Position numbers and translations under genes: made by a program
Origin: Monoplex corrugatus
Lineage: Eukaryota; Mollusca; Gastropoda; Littorinimorpha; Ranellidae
Length of the DNA: 64,000 nucleotides
Direction: 5' to 3'
NCBI GenBank assembly: GCA_030674185.1
Contig: JAPXFY010000026.1
Coordinates: 39,256,892-39,320,891 of the forward strand
In this document: positions 10,637-20,660 of the stretch, piece by piece
How the letters are laid out: each line of letters starts with the position of its first letter
How positions within the stretch are numbered: the stretch's first letter is position 1
The notes under the pieces: generated by a model
Seen by the model: only the letters and a program-made list of their open reading frames with translations
Told to the model about the DNA's origin: nothing
Database searches by the model: none

Positions 10637-12756
10637 TCAAAATGCATATAGGCAGGGTGATGTCTCTTCAAAATGCATATAGGCAGGGTGATGTCTCTTC
10701 AAAATGCATATAGGCAGGGTGATGTCTCTTCAAAATGCATATAGGCAGGGTGATGTCTCTTCAAAATGCACATAGGCAGGATGATGTCTCTTCAAAATGC
10801 ACATAGACAGGGTGATGTTTTCTTCAAAATGCACATAGACAGGGTGATGTCTCTTCAAAATGCACATAGACAGGGTGATGTCTCTTCAAAATGCACATAG
10901 GCAGGATGATGTCTCTTCAAAATGCACATAGGCAGGGTGATGTCTCTTCAAAATGCACATAGACAGGGTGATGTTTTCTTCAAAATGCACATAGACAAGG
11001 TGATGCGTCTCTTCAAAATGCACATAGGATGATGTCTCTTCAAAATGCACATAGACAGGATGATGTGTCTCTTCAAAATGCACATAGACAGGGTGATGTG
11101 TCTCTTCAAAATGCACATAGACAGGATGATGTGTCTCTTCAAAATGCACATAGACAGGATGATGTGTCTCTTCAAAATGCACATAGACAGGATGATGTGT
11201 CTCTTCAAAATGCACATAGACAGGGTGATGTCTCTTCAAAATGCACATAGACAGGGTGATGCGTCTCTTCAAAATGCACATAGACAGGATGATGTCTCTT
11301 CAAAATGCACATAGACAGGATGATGTGTCTCTTCAAAATGCACATAGACAAGGTGATGTGTCTCTTCAAAATGCACATAGGCAGGATGATGTCTCTTCAA
11401 AATGCACATAGACAGGATGATGTGTCTCTTCAAAATGCACATAGACAGGGTGATGTGTTCTTCAAAATGCACATAGACAGGATGATGTGTCTCTTCAAAA
11501 TGCACATAGACAGGGTGATGTGTCTCTTCAAAATGCACATAGACAGGGTGATGTCTCTTCAAAATGCACATAGACAGGTGATGTCTCTTCAAAATGCACA
11601 TAGACAGGGTGATGTGTCTCTTCAAAATGCACATAGACAGGGTGATGTGTCTCTTCAAAATGTACATAGACAGGGTGATGTGTCTCTTCAAAATGCACAT
11701 AGACAGGGTGATGTCTCTTCAAAATGCACATAGGCAGGGTGATGTGTCTCTTCAAAATGCACATAGACAGGGTGATGTCTCTTCAAAATGCACATAGACA
11801 GGGTGATGTCTCTTCAAAATGCACATAGACAGGGTGATGTGTCTCTTCAAAATGCACATAGACAGGGTGATGTGTCTCTTCAAAATGCACACAGACAGGG
11901 TGATGTGTCTCTTCAAAATGCACATAGACAGGGTGATGTGTCTCTTCAAAATGCACATAGACAGGGTGATGTGTATCTTCAAAATGCACATAGACAGGGT
12001 GATGTGTCTCTTCAAAATGCACATAGACAGGGTGATGTGTCTCTTCAAAATGCACATAGACAGGTGATGTCTCCTCTTCAAAATGCACATAGACAGGTGA
12101 TGTCTCTTCAAAATGCACATAGACAGGTGATGTGTCTCTTCAAAATGCACATAGACAGGGTGATGTCTCTTCAAAATGCACATAGACAGGGTGATGTGTC
12201 TCTTCAAAATGCACATAGACAGGGTGATGTGTCTCTTCAAAATGTACATAGACAGGGTGATGTGTCTCTTCAAAATGCACATAGACAGGGTGATGTCTCT
12301 TCAAAATGCACATAGGCAGGGTGATGTGTCTCTTCACAATGCACATAGACAGGGTGATGTCTCTTCAAAATGCACATAGACAGGGTGATGTCTCTTCAAA
12401 ATGCACATAGACAGGGTGATGTGTCTCTTCAAAATGCACATAGACAGGGTGATGTGTCTCTTCAAAATACACATAGACAGGGTGATGTGTCTCTTCAAAA
12501 TGCACATAGAGAGGGTGATGTGTCTCTTCAAAATGCACATAGACAGGGTGATGTGTCTCTTCAAAATGCACATAGACAGGATGATGTGTCTCTTCAAAAT
12601 GCACATAGACAGGGTGATGTGTCTCTTCAAAATGCACATAGACAGGGTGATGTCTCTTCAAAATGCACATAGACAGGGTGATGTGTCTCTTCAAAATGCA
12701 CATAGACAGGGTGATGTGTCTCTTCAAAATGCACATAGGCAGGGTGATGTGACGGA
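10637..12756. repeat. Minisatellite of 31/33-bp units, ~65 copies
   Basis: The unit is TCTCTTCAAAATGCACATAG followed by ACAGGGTGATGTG, in a 33-bp form (GTGTCTC) and a 31-bp form (GTCTC). The first ~10 units carry GGCAGG rather than GACAGG. Because 33 is divisible by three, long open frames appear on both strands (up to ~176 codons); none has a plausible start or domain. The array lies inside intron 1 of the receptor. Confidence 0.95.
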
Positions 12757-12804
12757 CGATACAGAACATCGAAGAGGCATCGTGTAGATTCTTGTTTTTT
12801 TCAC

Positions 12805-13128
12805 CACTGGAAGATCTTGACTTTGCAGACAACCTGGCACTGGTCTCCAGTGCTCACCAGCACATGCAGGGAAAAAAATATCCAAGTTCACCATTTTTGC
12901 ACAGCAAATGGTACAAAAGATCAACCTCAATAACTCAGAGATGATGACACTGCTCAACCTTAAATCCCTCACCAATCCAAGTGGATGGGACAGACCTACC
13001 TACAATTTAGAAGAGCTCATCTACATAAGAGGCAGTGTCCGACATGACAGAACAGCAGGCATTGACACCAAGAGCCGTCTCAGCAAGGCCAGGGACACCT
13101 TCAGAATGCTAAAGAACATGACCAGTCG
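12805..13128 (+). mobile_element. LINE RT fragment, 5' part of a split copy
   Basis: In conceptual translation, DLDFADNLALVSSAHQHMQG corresponds to the RT active-site motif (the usual FADDLAL has become FADNLAL). It is followed by KFTIFAQQMVQKINLNNSEM, then the thumb-like SKARDTFRMLKNM at the end. The frame changes once near 12860 and again near 12960. The protein logically continues at 19223, so about 6.1 kb of other repeats was inserted here. Confidence 0.7.
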
Positions 13129-13395
13129 CCATGGCGCAGTGGTTAGCGCAACGGACTACCGACTGGAAGGTTGTTAGTTCGAATCACCAATCAGTCCCTT
13201 CCAAAAATCATTGTGGGATTTTTTTTTTAGCTCGAACCAGCTCCAACACAGAGTTGGGCGTGCGGCTATGGGCTCATTGGGAAGACTAGGACCACTCAGT
13301 CGAGTCTCATTCACTTCACGGATGTGTCATTGAGGGTGTTGTTTCAATTCTTCTAACCAGCACCGCAGGTGTTTGTATCTCTCGGGTCTGAATGA
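13125..13395 (+). repeat. tRNA-derived SINE
   Basis: The head has an A-box-like TGGCGCAGTGG (from about 13133) and a B-box-like AGTTCGAATC (from about 13168), spaced as in a tRNA promoter. The body shares GGGCTCATTGGGAAGACT and CACTTCACGG with the copy at 35787-35956. It was inserted into the LINE that ends at 13128. Confidence 0.65.
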
Positions 13396-13639
13396 CGCCA
13401 GAGCCCTGTCACGCAGTCTCAATTTTGAATGGAACTCCATAGCATCATGATTATCAACCCCATCGTCATCATCATCATCGTGGCTTTGTAAAAACTGTTC
13501 CAGCTTAGAAATTGGGACTTGAAAAATTCAAAACAAAAATATAAAAAAAACCCCACAAAGGTAATCTCCCTGAGTGCAATGATTCTAAAAAAACAACAAC
13601 CCCGCTTTAAGCACATGTTGGGCTTCCTTCATGACAACA

Positions 13640-13853
13640 TCTGGCTGAGACTGACTTGTACGATGTGAGACATAAGCACTACACGGCGGACTCCTTAAAG
13701 AACCTCTTCCGAGACGTCCCTCCCGATGCACTTGTCCAGTTTTTACAAGAGATCAATAGATTTCACCTGATATGATTTCACCTCTGAGCATGTTTTTGCT
13801 TAATTGTATTTTAGACTTGCAAGGTTAACGGTGAGCATGTTTTTTAACTGTTG
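13640..13853 (+). mobile_element. I/Nimb-like LINE 3' fragment
   Basis: Contains the end of the C-terminal domain (ACTTGTACGATGTGAGACA ... GACGTCCCTCCCGATGCA ... CAAGAGATCAATAG) and the start of the 3' UTR up to TTTTTAACTGTTGTG. It then runs into the next repeat without its usual terminal GAACT tail. Confidence 0.65.
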
Positions 13854-14008
13854 TGTTTTCCCCCGTGGTGATGCGGGGGCTCTCTCAGTATAAATACATG
13901 TAGTAACCCCACCTTCTGGAAATTCTGTGCTAGAAATTTCCTTTTTTCTGTCACTCTCTTTGCTTCTGCCTTGTTCCTTTGCATTCTGTCATTTCTTCCT
14001 ATCTAAGC
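13854..14008 (+). repeat. Recurrent ~590-bp repeat (R), segment 1 of 3
   Basis: Matches the start of the intact copy at 63275: CCCGTG/GTGGGGATGCC-like head, CCACCTTCTGGAAATTCTGT and TTTCTGTCACTCTCT. The copy continues at 15591 after the Tc1/mariner insertion and at 19013 after the LINE insertion. Confidence 0.7.
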
Positions 14009-14010
14009 TA

Positions 14011-15588
14011 CGCACAAAAAGTTAAGGATCACTTGCACAAAAATTCATAACTTTCAAAATAAGAAAGCCAATGCGTTGAAGTTTGGCAAACATTTAATTC
14101 CATACTTTAGTGATAACGATACACAATTGCCTTCAATTTCGAGCAATCGTTTGGTGTGTACATTTGATCAAAGTGGGTACGTATCGAAATTTGATTTCCC
14201 AAAGTCATTGAAATCACAAGACAGGGCATTCTGATGCTCCCAAAAGTTCAGTAATGCGTGTAACCGCCATGGCTGTTCTGGCACTCGACGCAGCGAGTCC
14301 TCATCGAGTTGACCAGGTTGGTGAAGATCCTCTGTGGAAGCGCCTGCCACTCAGCCTGCAGCATCTGGTAGAGGTGTTGGGCATCCCTGGGAGGGGGTGG
14401 TTGCTCCTCACTTTGCGATCCAGCTCATCCCAGAGGTTCTCAATCGGGTTGAGATCGGGACTGCATGCTGGCCACTCCATTCTGTTGACTCCAGACTGCT
14501 GCAGGAAGTCGTTGACCACCCTTGCCCTGTGGGGGCGAGCGTTGTCATCCTGGTAGACAGCTGTCGGTCCCATCTGCTGCAGTGTAGGCACAGCCAGCGG
14601 TCGAAGGATCTCATCCCGGTATCGGAGGCCAGTCAGGTTACCCTGTACATGATACAAGGGTGTTCTGTGGTGAAGGCTGAAGGCCCCCCAGACCATTACA
14701 GAACCTCCACCAAAGGCCACCTTTTCTTGGACAGTGGTGTCAATAAAGCGTTGCCCTGTGCGCCTCCAGACCCTCAGTCGGCCATCGTTGGGGTTCATGG
14801 TGAAGCGTGATTCATCACTGAACAGGACCTGGGACCATTGCTGACGTGTCCACCTCACGTGACGTCTGCAGAAGGCGCAGCGTGCTGCCCTATGGGCTGG
14901 AGTTAAGCGTGGCCGTACAGCTGGGCGACGAGAACGGAGGTTAAAACCCATGAAGGCGGTTCCGTATGGTCTGCTGGCTGATGAGGCTGTTCTTGTCTGC
15001 AGGGCTTGTCGTTCAATGAAGATCTTCACGTGGGTTTGTCTTCTTCGGTCGACCAGATCTGCGTCTTTCATGGACCCTCCCAGTGGCTGTGAAGCGTTGA
15101 ATCAGTCTGACAATGACCGAGATGGACACCTGAAGTCGCCTGGCCACTTCTCTCGCTTGGGAACACCATCTTGGAACCATGCAACAGCTCGTCCCCTCTC
15201 AAACTCGCTCAATTTTCGTCGTGGAGGCATTGTCAGATCAGGCCTACTACTGGTGGAATGTCTTCTTATAAAGCCAAGCAAGAGACAGCATCTCACACAT
15301 AAACAGCAGTGCTTGCACGTGCATAATGGTTTTTCCATCTGGCTTGTGCAATGTGTTCAGGCAGAACGGTCCAAAACAAGGTCCTTTTTCGCAAGTTTCC
15401 GCTTTTTCCGTTTGCGGCCAAGCTCAGTAGTAGAGAATCCCGTGCAATTTTCGCACTAACACAACATCGCCCACTTACAGCTGAACAAGAATTCATAACA
15501 ATTTGGCTGGACTGAGAAATAAATAACAGTAGCGAACTGAGTTTATTACGCACCTGTTTTCTCATAGTGATCCTTAACTTTTTGTGCG
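14011..15588 (-). mobile_element. Tc1/mariner-family DNA transposon
   Basis: Near-perfect terminal inverted repeats start CGCACAAAAAGTTAAGG at 14011 and end with the reverse complement at 15588, flanked on both sides by TA (14009-14010 and 15589-15590), the standard target duplication. At 1578 bp the length is normal. The element carries one transposase pseudogene on the minus strand and interrupts repeat R. Confidence 0.92.
14248..15230 (-). pseudogene. Tc1-like transposase with several frameshifts
   Basis: The start is best placed at the ATG at 15230 (MPPRRKLSEFERGRAVAW), the opening of the N-terminal helix-turn-helix domain. The frame is lost near 15165, again near 14945, and once more near 14400. 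The central catalytic part is in one frame from about 14940 to 14400: LFSDESRF, YQDDNARPHRAR and SPDLNPIENLWDEL, so all three acidic residues of the DDE core are present. The last residues (…SHGGYTHY) end at TCA 14248-14250. The span of 983 bp is one short of a codon multiple, consistent with net frame loss. It is related to, but clearly different from, the copy at 980-2025. Confidence 0.85.
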
Positions 15589-15590
15589 TA

Positions 15591-15862
15591 GTGTATTTCT
15601 GCTTGCTGGTCCACTCACCTGTATGTGTTCGATAAAATCTTACATACTTTTTCTTAGGATTGACAATTGGGTACATGTATTAAGTGCACTTTTGGCTCTA
15701 GGGAGGTGAGATATGCAGAAGCAATTTTATGTAATATATGCCTGTTTTTTTTATGTTTTGGTGTCCTTAGGTATGCTTAAATTTGTATTCAGGTGTGTCT
15801 TTCAAATCCCCTGTGCGATAAATTGACGGAGTGATCAACGCCAGGGGCATGTCCTTATATTA
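15591..15862 (+). repeat. Repeat R, segment 2 of 3
   Basis: Continues segment 1: GCTGGTCCACTCACC, GGTACATGTATTAAGTGCA, TTTTGGCTCTAGGGAGGTGA, AACGCCAGGGGCATGTCCTT and ATTATG. The LINE begins immediately afterwards; the uninterrupted copies at 53.5 and 63.7 kb read straight on. Confidence 0.8.
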
Positions 15863-18744
15863 TGTCCATATACTCTATCTGCAGGGACACTTATGGAGTG
15901 AAGCAGCCAAAGACAAAAACGCCTCCCCAGAAATCCAGAAGACAGCAGCAGATGGAGAGCATCCGGAGGGAGAAAAGGAAGCTTAAAAAGCGAATGAAAA
16001 CTGCCTCAGAATTCGAGAAGCAAGGGCTCCTGGAACTCTGGAAAGATCTGAAGGCCAAACACAATGCTCTCAGCAAAGTGGAATCAGCAAGGCGAAGAAA
16101 GAGCAAAAAGAAGAAGACTCAAGATCGTTTCTTCAAAGATCCCTTTGACTTTGCAAGAAAGCTGTTTGAACAACCCAAATCAGGGACTCTCACAGTGGGC
16201 AAGGAAACCCTAGAGCAGCATCTCAGGGAAACATATTCCGATTCTCAGCGCGAGGCACCACTTGAAATCCAAAATCTGGTTTGGCCTGCAGCGCCAGAAG
16301 GAAAATTCAATAACAAACCACCAACACTGGATGAAGTGAAGAACGTAGTAAAGAAAGCCAGAGCCAAGTCAGCACCTGGACCAAACGGAATACCATACCT
16401 GCTCTACAAGAAATGCCCAAAAGTGCTCGAGTGGCTCCACAAGATGATTCGATCAGCATGGAGGAACCAGAAGATCAGCGACCAATGGATGAGAGCTGAA
16501 GGAGTGTACATTCCGAAGGAGCAGAACTCCAGCAGCATCAATCAGTTCAGGCCAATATCACTTCTGAACGTCGAGGGGAAAATCTTCTTCTCTGTTATGG
16601 CAGCAAGATTGACAAAATACCTGACTGAAAACAAGTATCTGGATATGTCAGTCCAAAAGGGAGGCATACCAGGAATGCCTGGATGCTTGGAACATGCCAC
16701 GTTGATTTGGGATGCCATCCAAAAAGCAAGAACAGAGAAGAGAGACATTGACGTAGTTTGGCTTGATCTGGCGAATGCATATGGATCAGTTCCACACGAT
16801 ATGATCCAGCTGGCTCTTGAAATGTATCACATCCCAGAAAACATCCGAACAATGCTGAGGAAGTATTTCCAAGGGTTCGCAATGCGGTTCTCTACCAAAG
16901 AATACACCACGGACTGGATAGACCTAGAGGTGGGCATTGCAATGGGCTGTGCAATCTCTCCCATACTGTTCGTGTTGGCAATGGAAGTCATCTTGGAAGC
17001 TGCAATGAAGAGTTCAGGTCCAGTGAATCTGGGAGATGGATACCAGATGCCTCCTCTGAAAGCTTTCATGGATGACACAACAGTCTTGTCCACGGATGAG
17101 GAAGAGACACACCAAATCTTAAAGCAGCTGGATGAGCTGGTGGCCTCTTCAAGAATGAGGTTCAAACCTAAGAAATCCCGAAGTCTCTCACTGCGAAAAG
17201 GAAAAGTGGCAGATTCAGTCAAATTCATGGTAGCCAACCAAGCCATCCCCACTGTCACAGAAGAGCCAGTAAAAAGTCTCGGAAGATGGTATGATGACTC
17301 CCTGAAAGACACACAAAGGGGATGTGAAACCAAGCAAACAGCAGAAGAAGGCCTGAAGAAAATAGATAACTGCGGACTGCCAGGCAAATACAAAGTCTGG
17401 TGTCTACAGTTCATGCTGATACCAAAGCTGCTGTGGCCACTGCTAATCTATGACATTTGCACCAGCACAGTCGAAGCAATGGAAGCCAAAATCAACAAAT
17501 ACACAAGAAAATGGCTTGGTGTCCCACCTGGTCTCACTGATGTTGCATTCTACTGTCGTCAAGCAATGCTGAAGCTACCTCTGAAATCCATAGTGGAGGA
17601 ATACAAAGTTGGAAAAGCAAGACTGTTGAGCATGTTGGAGGAATCGGAGGACAATATCGTGAGAGCAGTTCATCCAAAGCTGAGAACTGGCAGAAAGTGG
17701 AAAGTCCAAGAGGCTGTAAACAATGCCAAGAGAAACCTCAGCATCAAAGAAATAATTGGACACACGCAAACCAACAGACAGGGACTGGGAGCAACAAAAA
17801 TGCAGTGGTGGTCCAAAGCCAAAGGGAAGGAAAAAAGAGACATGATCATACAGGAGTTGAAGGAAGAAGAAGATGTCAAAAGAGTGCAGAAGGCAGTCCA
17901 GCAAGGTCAACAGGGGCAATGGACAACATGGGACAGTGCACTCCAAAGAAGTCTCAGCTGGAACGATATGTGGCACATGGCTCCTCTAAGGATAAGCTTC
18001 CTCCTCAGATCTGTATATGACCTGCTCCCCTCGAATGCAAACTTAGTGAAATGGGGGAAAGCAGACGACCCAGCATGTCCGCTCTGTCAGAAGAAACAAA
18101 CAGTGGAACATGTCCTAAGCTCTTGCAAAGTAGCGCTAGCCCAAGGAAGGTATACATGGAGGCACAACCAAGTTCTGAAAGTGATCACAGATGTGGTTAG
18201 CGAAAAAACCATGACCCCAAACGCACCAATTGCTATGACAACGTTCTACAAAGCAGGAGGGAAACAGGTCTGGCCCGAAAGGGCTATGACAACCAGCACA
18301 TTGCCAAAGGGTCTTCTGGATGGAGCAGTCGACTGGGAGTGTACAGCAGACCTCCCAGAGTGGAGAAATTACCCAGATGTCATCAGCAAGACAGGCATGA
18401 GACCAGACATCGCTCTCCACTCTGACTCCTCGAAACAAGTGATTCTGATAGAACTCACTGTGCCATACGAAAGCAGAATGGAAGAAGCACATATCTACAA
18501 GACCGAAAAATACGCCGGTCTTGCCAGCACCCTGAAGAAAGCAGGTCTGCGGGTCAAAATCTTCGCCATAGAGGTCGGGGCAAGAGGGTTTGTGGGCACC
18601 TCCGCTTATGATCTCATGAAACAACTCGCCATTTCTGGGAGGAAGAGGACTAGAGCCCTTAAAGCGATGGCAGAGGCAGCAGAAAGGAGCTCAAGCTGGA
18701 TCTGGGCAAGGAGGAACCAAAAAAGTGAACTTCATAAGGATTAA
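15862..18744 (+). CDS. LINE polyprotein: RT plus restriction-like endonuclease
   Basis: This 960-codon open frame is the longest convincing one in the window. Residues ~20-80 are Lys/Arg-rich. The RT spans about 150-480 with SAPGPNGIPYLLYKK, FRPISLLNVEGKI, VVWLDLANAYGSVPHDMIQL, GCAISPILF and the catalytic FMDDTTVLS near residue 402. A Cys/His knuckle CPLCQKKQTVEHVLSSC lies near 738. The endonuclease signature RPDI followed by IELTVPYES lies near 846-867. In this class, the endonuclease nicks the target and the RT copies the RNA onto the nicked end. The ATG at 15862 straddles the junction with flanking DNA (ATG|TCC), so the true start was upstream and has been lost. No stop or shift interrupts the frame, which suggests young age. 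The exact clade is uncertain. Confidence 0.88.
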   Translation: MSIYSICRDTYGVKQPKTKTPPQKSRRQQQMESIRREKRKLKKRMKTASEFEKQGLLELWKDLKAKHNALSKVESARRRKSKKKKTQDRFFKDPFDFARKLFEQPKSGTLTVGKETLEQHLRETYSDSQREAPLEIQNLVWPAAPEGKFNNKPPTLDEVKNVVKKARAKSAPGPNGIPYLLYKKCPKVLEWLHKMIRSAWRNQKISDQWMRAEGVYIPKEQNSSSINQFRPISLLNVEGKIFFSVMAARLTKYLTENKYLDMSVQKGGIPGMPGCLEHATLIWDAIQKARTEKRDIDVVWLDLANAYGSVPHDMIQLALEMYHIPENIRTMLRKYFQGFAMRFSTKEYTTDWIDLEVGIAMGCAISPILFVLAMEVILEAAMKSSGPVNLGDGYQMPPLKAFMDDTTVLSTDEEETHQILKQLDELVASSRMRFKPKKSRSLSLRKGKVADSVKFMVANQAIPTVTEEPVKSLGRWYDDSLKDTQRGCETKQTAEEGLKKIDNCGLPGKYKVWCLQFMLIPKLLWPLLIYDICTSTVEAMEAKINKYTRKWLGVPPGLTDVAFYCRQAMLKLPLKSIVEEYKVGKARLLSMLEESEDNIVRAVHPKLRTGRKWKVQEAVNNAKRNLSIKEIIGHTQTNRQGLGATKMQWWSKAKGKEKRDMIIQELKEEEDVKRVQKAVQQGQQGQWTTWDSALQRSLSWNDMWHMAPLRISFLLRSVYDLLPSNANLVKWGKADDPACPLCQKKQTVEHVLSSCKVALAQGRYTWRHNQVLKVITDVVSEKTMTPNAPIAMTTFYKAGGKQVWPERAMTTSTLPKGLLDGAVDWECTADLPEWRNYPDVISKTGMRPDIALHSDSSKQVILIELTVPYESRMEEAHIYKTEKYAGLASTLKKAGLRVKIFAIEVGARGFVGTSAYDLMKQLAISGRKRTRALKAMAEAAERSSSWIWARRNQKSELHKD

Positions 18745-19012
18745 ATTCCCTACAGATGATGTGTGCCCCGTTAGCACATTGGTAAAACCGCGTACCGCAG
18801 TTCTGAAGCGCAGAATCGCCCAGGTTCGATCCCCGGCGTGGGAAAAAAAAAAAAAAATAGACAACAGCAGAAGGGCATCCAGGAGTCATGACCTGGATGT
18901 GGCCCGGCCCCCCGAGAGTGTAAGGAATTCAGGGCCGAAACACTTGTCTAAAGGGGGTTACTTCTCTGAAGACCTTCTGTTGTCTAGCTCTCCCTAGAGT
19001 TTCTTTCTACCT
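15863..19012 (+). mobile_element. Non-LTR retrotransposon with restriction-like endonuclease, 5'-truncated
   Basis: The borders come from comparison with the uninterrupted R copies: flanking R sequence stops after ATTATG at about 15862 and resumes with GCGCGAATGCATTG at 19013. The element encodes an RT with a C-terminal zinc knuckle and an RPD-X14-E endonuclease, the layout of the R2/NeSL/Hero group. No N-terminal zinc-finger/Myb region precedes the RT, so it is 5'-truncated. No clear long target duplication is visible, as is common for such elements. The 3' UTR (18745-19012) includes a tRNA-like module. Confidence 0.8.
18762..18858 (+). repeat. tRNA-like module with oligo-A tail in LINE 3' UTR
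   Basis: TTAGCACATTGGT (A-box-like) and GGTTCGATCCCCGG (B box) lie about 40 bp apart and end in a run of 15 A. A convincing cloverleaf is not formed: the anticodon arm does not pair well. It looks like a tRNA-derived SINE head that either inserted here or is part of the LINE tail. Confidence 0.55.
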
Positions 19013-19112
19013 GTGCGCGAATGCATTGATGTGTGTACTTAATTTTTGTTTTTGTATGTTTTGAAGCGGTTATAACCCTAATATGGCTCTACGCAGTCGG
19101 CTGGGCTTTAAA
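19013..19112 (+). repeat. Repeat R, segment 3 of 3
   Basis: Resumes with GCGCGAATGCATTGATGTG and closes with ATGGCTCTACGCAGTCGGCT ... TTTAAACAACAATA, the usual 3' end of R. Confidence 0.8.
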
Positions 19113-19130
19113 CAACAATACCAATAGCAA

Positions 19131-19222
19131 TTGCTGTCTTTTATCTTAACCTGGTTGTCGTTTTTGACGTAGTGTTAGCCCTGATATGGCTCTAGTAATC
19201 AGCTGGGCTATAAGCAGTATAA
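19131..19222 (+). repeat. I/Nimb-like LINE 3' tail
   Basis: CTGTCTTTTATCTTAACC, GTTTTTGACGTAGTGTTAG, GCTCTAGTAATCAGCTGGGC and AGCAGTATAAACTTGAG match the tail of the family seen at 2.8, 6.7 and 45.7 kb. Confidence 0.7.
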
Positions 19223-19690
19223 ACTTGAGCCAAGCTGACACTGTGCCACAGCTATGTCCTTTCCACCCTACTCTACGGCTCAGAATGCTGGAGGATGTTA
19301 GGGAGCGATCTTTCCAAACTATCAACCCAGCTCACAAAGAACGTTCGAATAATATAGAATCTACTGACCCAACACATTTCCAGCTGGCAACCACTCGCCC
19401 ATTGCAATTAAGAGTATAGACACTATAGTCATGAAAGGACAATGGAGATGGATTAGTCATACCATTCAAAGAGAGCTGGGTAAGGTCACACGGACTGTCC
19501 TCCACTATGACACCAGAAGGAAGACTCAAAGGGGGAAGACCCAAGAACACCTGGCGACACACAGTGGAAGGAGAACTCGAGGGCCTGAATCACACCTGGC
19601 GTACCTGCCATACAGAGGCTGGTCCAGGACAGAAAGTGTGGAAGTTCTTCATGGCTGCCCCTCACGCGAATGAGATGATGAGCAGTATGT
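19223..19690 (+). mobile_element. LINE RT C-terminus, 3' part of the split copy
   Basis: It begins with AAGCTGACACTGTGCCACAG and translates in pieces to SYVLSTLLYGSECWRML, DLSKLSTQLTKN and GEDPRTPGDTQWKE-like segments. These are the C-terminal region of the same LINE family whose RT stops at 13128. Stops and shifts are frequent. The end at GAGCAGTATGTAAACTAAAT resembles GAGCAGTAAGTAAACTAAAT at about 20675. Confidence 0.65.
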
Positions 19691-19710
19691 AAACTAAATA
19701 AGTGCGGAGA

Positions 19711-20335
19711 AGAGTGGAAGAATGGTTCAGACGTTTGCCCGCCAATAAGTTATCTCGAGGTTCCAGGGTTCGCTCCCTGTAGAGGCCTCGACTTTTCTCC
19801 TCAGTTTGACCGGAAAAATCGAACTGAACGTCTAGTCCTTCGGAAGCGGACGAAAAACGAATCGGACGCGTGTGCCTTCTGGCTGCGCACGCTAAAAATT
19901 CCACGGCAGTTGAAAATCATGAAGAGTGGGACATTGCCCAGCTGCCTTGGTATAAAATATTGGAGAGATTGGTTGATTTCCCAGGTCCTACCCCTTGAAG
20001 ACCAATCAGCTTTTTTGCCTTTCTGAAGTCTTGGTTAAAAAAAACCCCACGAATATGAATTTGAATCGATGGAGAGGGGATGGGCGCCACCCTCGTGGTG
20101 CTGGCCCTGGGAAAAGTTGAGGTCTCTGTCATTTCGCTCCCCTAAGACCTCAGGGTTATGGAACTATCTAGGTAGGACCTCAGGACCTAACCAGCTCATG
20201 GGAATATGTGCAGGCTTAAGGCTTGTGCCGTGATCATTCTGGATTTTCTCCATGACATGGCGCCTGTGGTGATATTGCCTATGGAATTCATTTGAGCGTG
20301 GAGAGAGCCTCTTGAGAAACTGAAACTGAAAATAA
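19711..20335 (+). repeat. Long tRNA-derived SINE
   Basis: The head has TGGTTCAGACG (A-box-like, about 19723) and GGGTTCGCTCCCT (B-box-like, about 19767). The body shares GCCGTGATCATTCTGGATTT, CATGGAGAAAATCC-type and GGTGGCGCCC-type blocks with an opposite-strand copy at 46236-46700. It ends in GAAACTGAAACTGAAA, a short tandem tail. Confidence 0.65.
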
Positions 20336-20339
20336 GTTC

Positions 20340-20503
20340 GACTCCTGCTGCTGCTACTACTACTACTACTGCTGCTACTGTTGCTGCTGCTACTACTGCT
20401 ACTAATGTTGCTGCTGCTATTACTATTACTACTGCTACTACTGGTACTACTACTACTGCTGCTGCTACTACTACTACTATTACTAAACTACTACTGCTGC
20501 TAT

Positions 20504-20550
<47 letters not shown>

Positions 20551-20600
20551 TTGCTACTACACTACTACTACTACTATAAATAGTACTAACAACAACAATA
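20340..20600. repeat. CTA/CTG triplet microsatellite
   Basis: Runs of CTACTACTA and CTGCTGCTG with interruptions. The Leu/Tyr-rich frame across it is spurious. Confidence 0.9.
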
Positions 20601-20660
20601 AGCTATTTGTCCGTGTCTTTACCATTGTCCGTGTCTCTCCACGCAGCAACATCGCCACAC
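20598..20660 (+). repeat. Duplicated splice-acceptor region of receptor exon 2
   Basis: AAGCTATTTGTCCGTGTCTT ... ACCATTGTCCGTGTCTCTCC ... ACGCAG at this site matches AAGCTGTTTGTTCGTGTCTC ... ACCATTGTCTGTGTTTCTCC ... ACACAG before exon 2 (21296-21345). Only a few bases of ~50 differ. The similarity fades after the AG. Confidence 0.7.

Noticed and set aside
10637..12756. CRISPR-like array
   Set aside because: Units are contiguous without unique spacers, the context is eukaryotic introns, and no cas genes are present. The same applies to the arrays at 22.8-25.2, 37.8-41.3 and 41.7-43.1 kb.
10886..12832. Many 70-176-codon frames on both strands
   Set aside because: All are translations of a 31/33-bp minisatellite in intron 1.
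16827..17414. 195-codon minus-strand frame, and others opposite the LINE
   Set aside because: Antisense shadows of the RT-endonuclease frame at 15862-18744, which has clear motifs on the plus strand.
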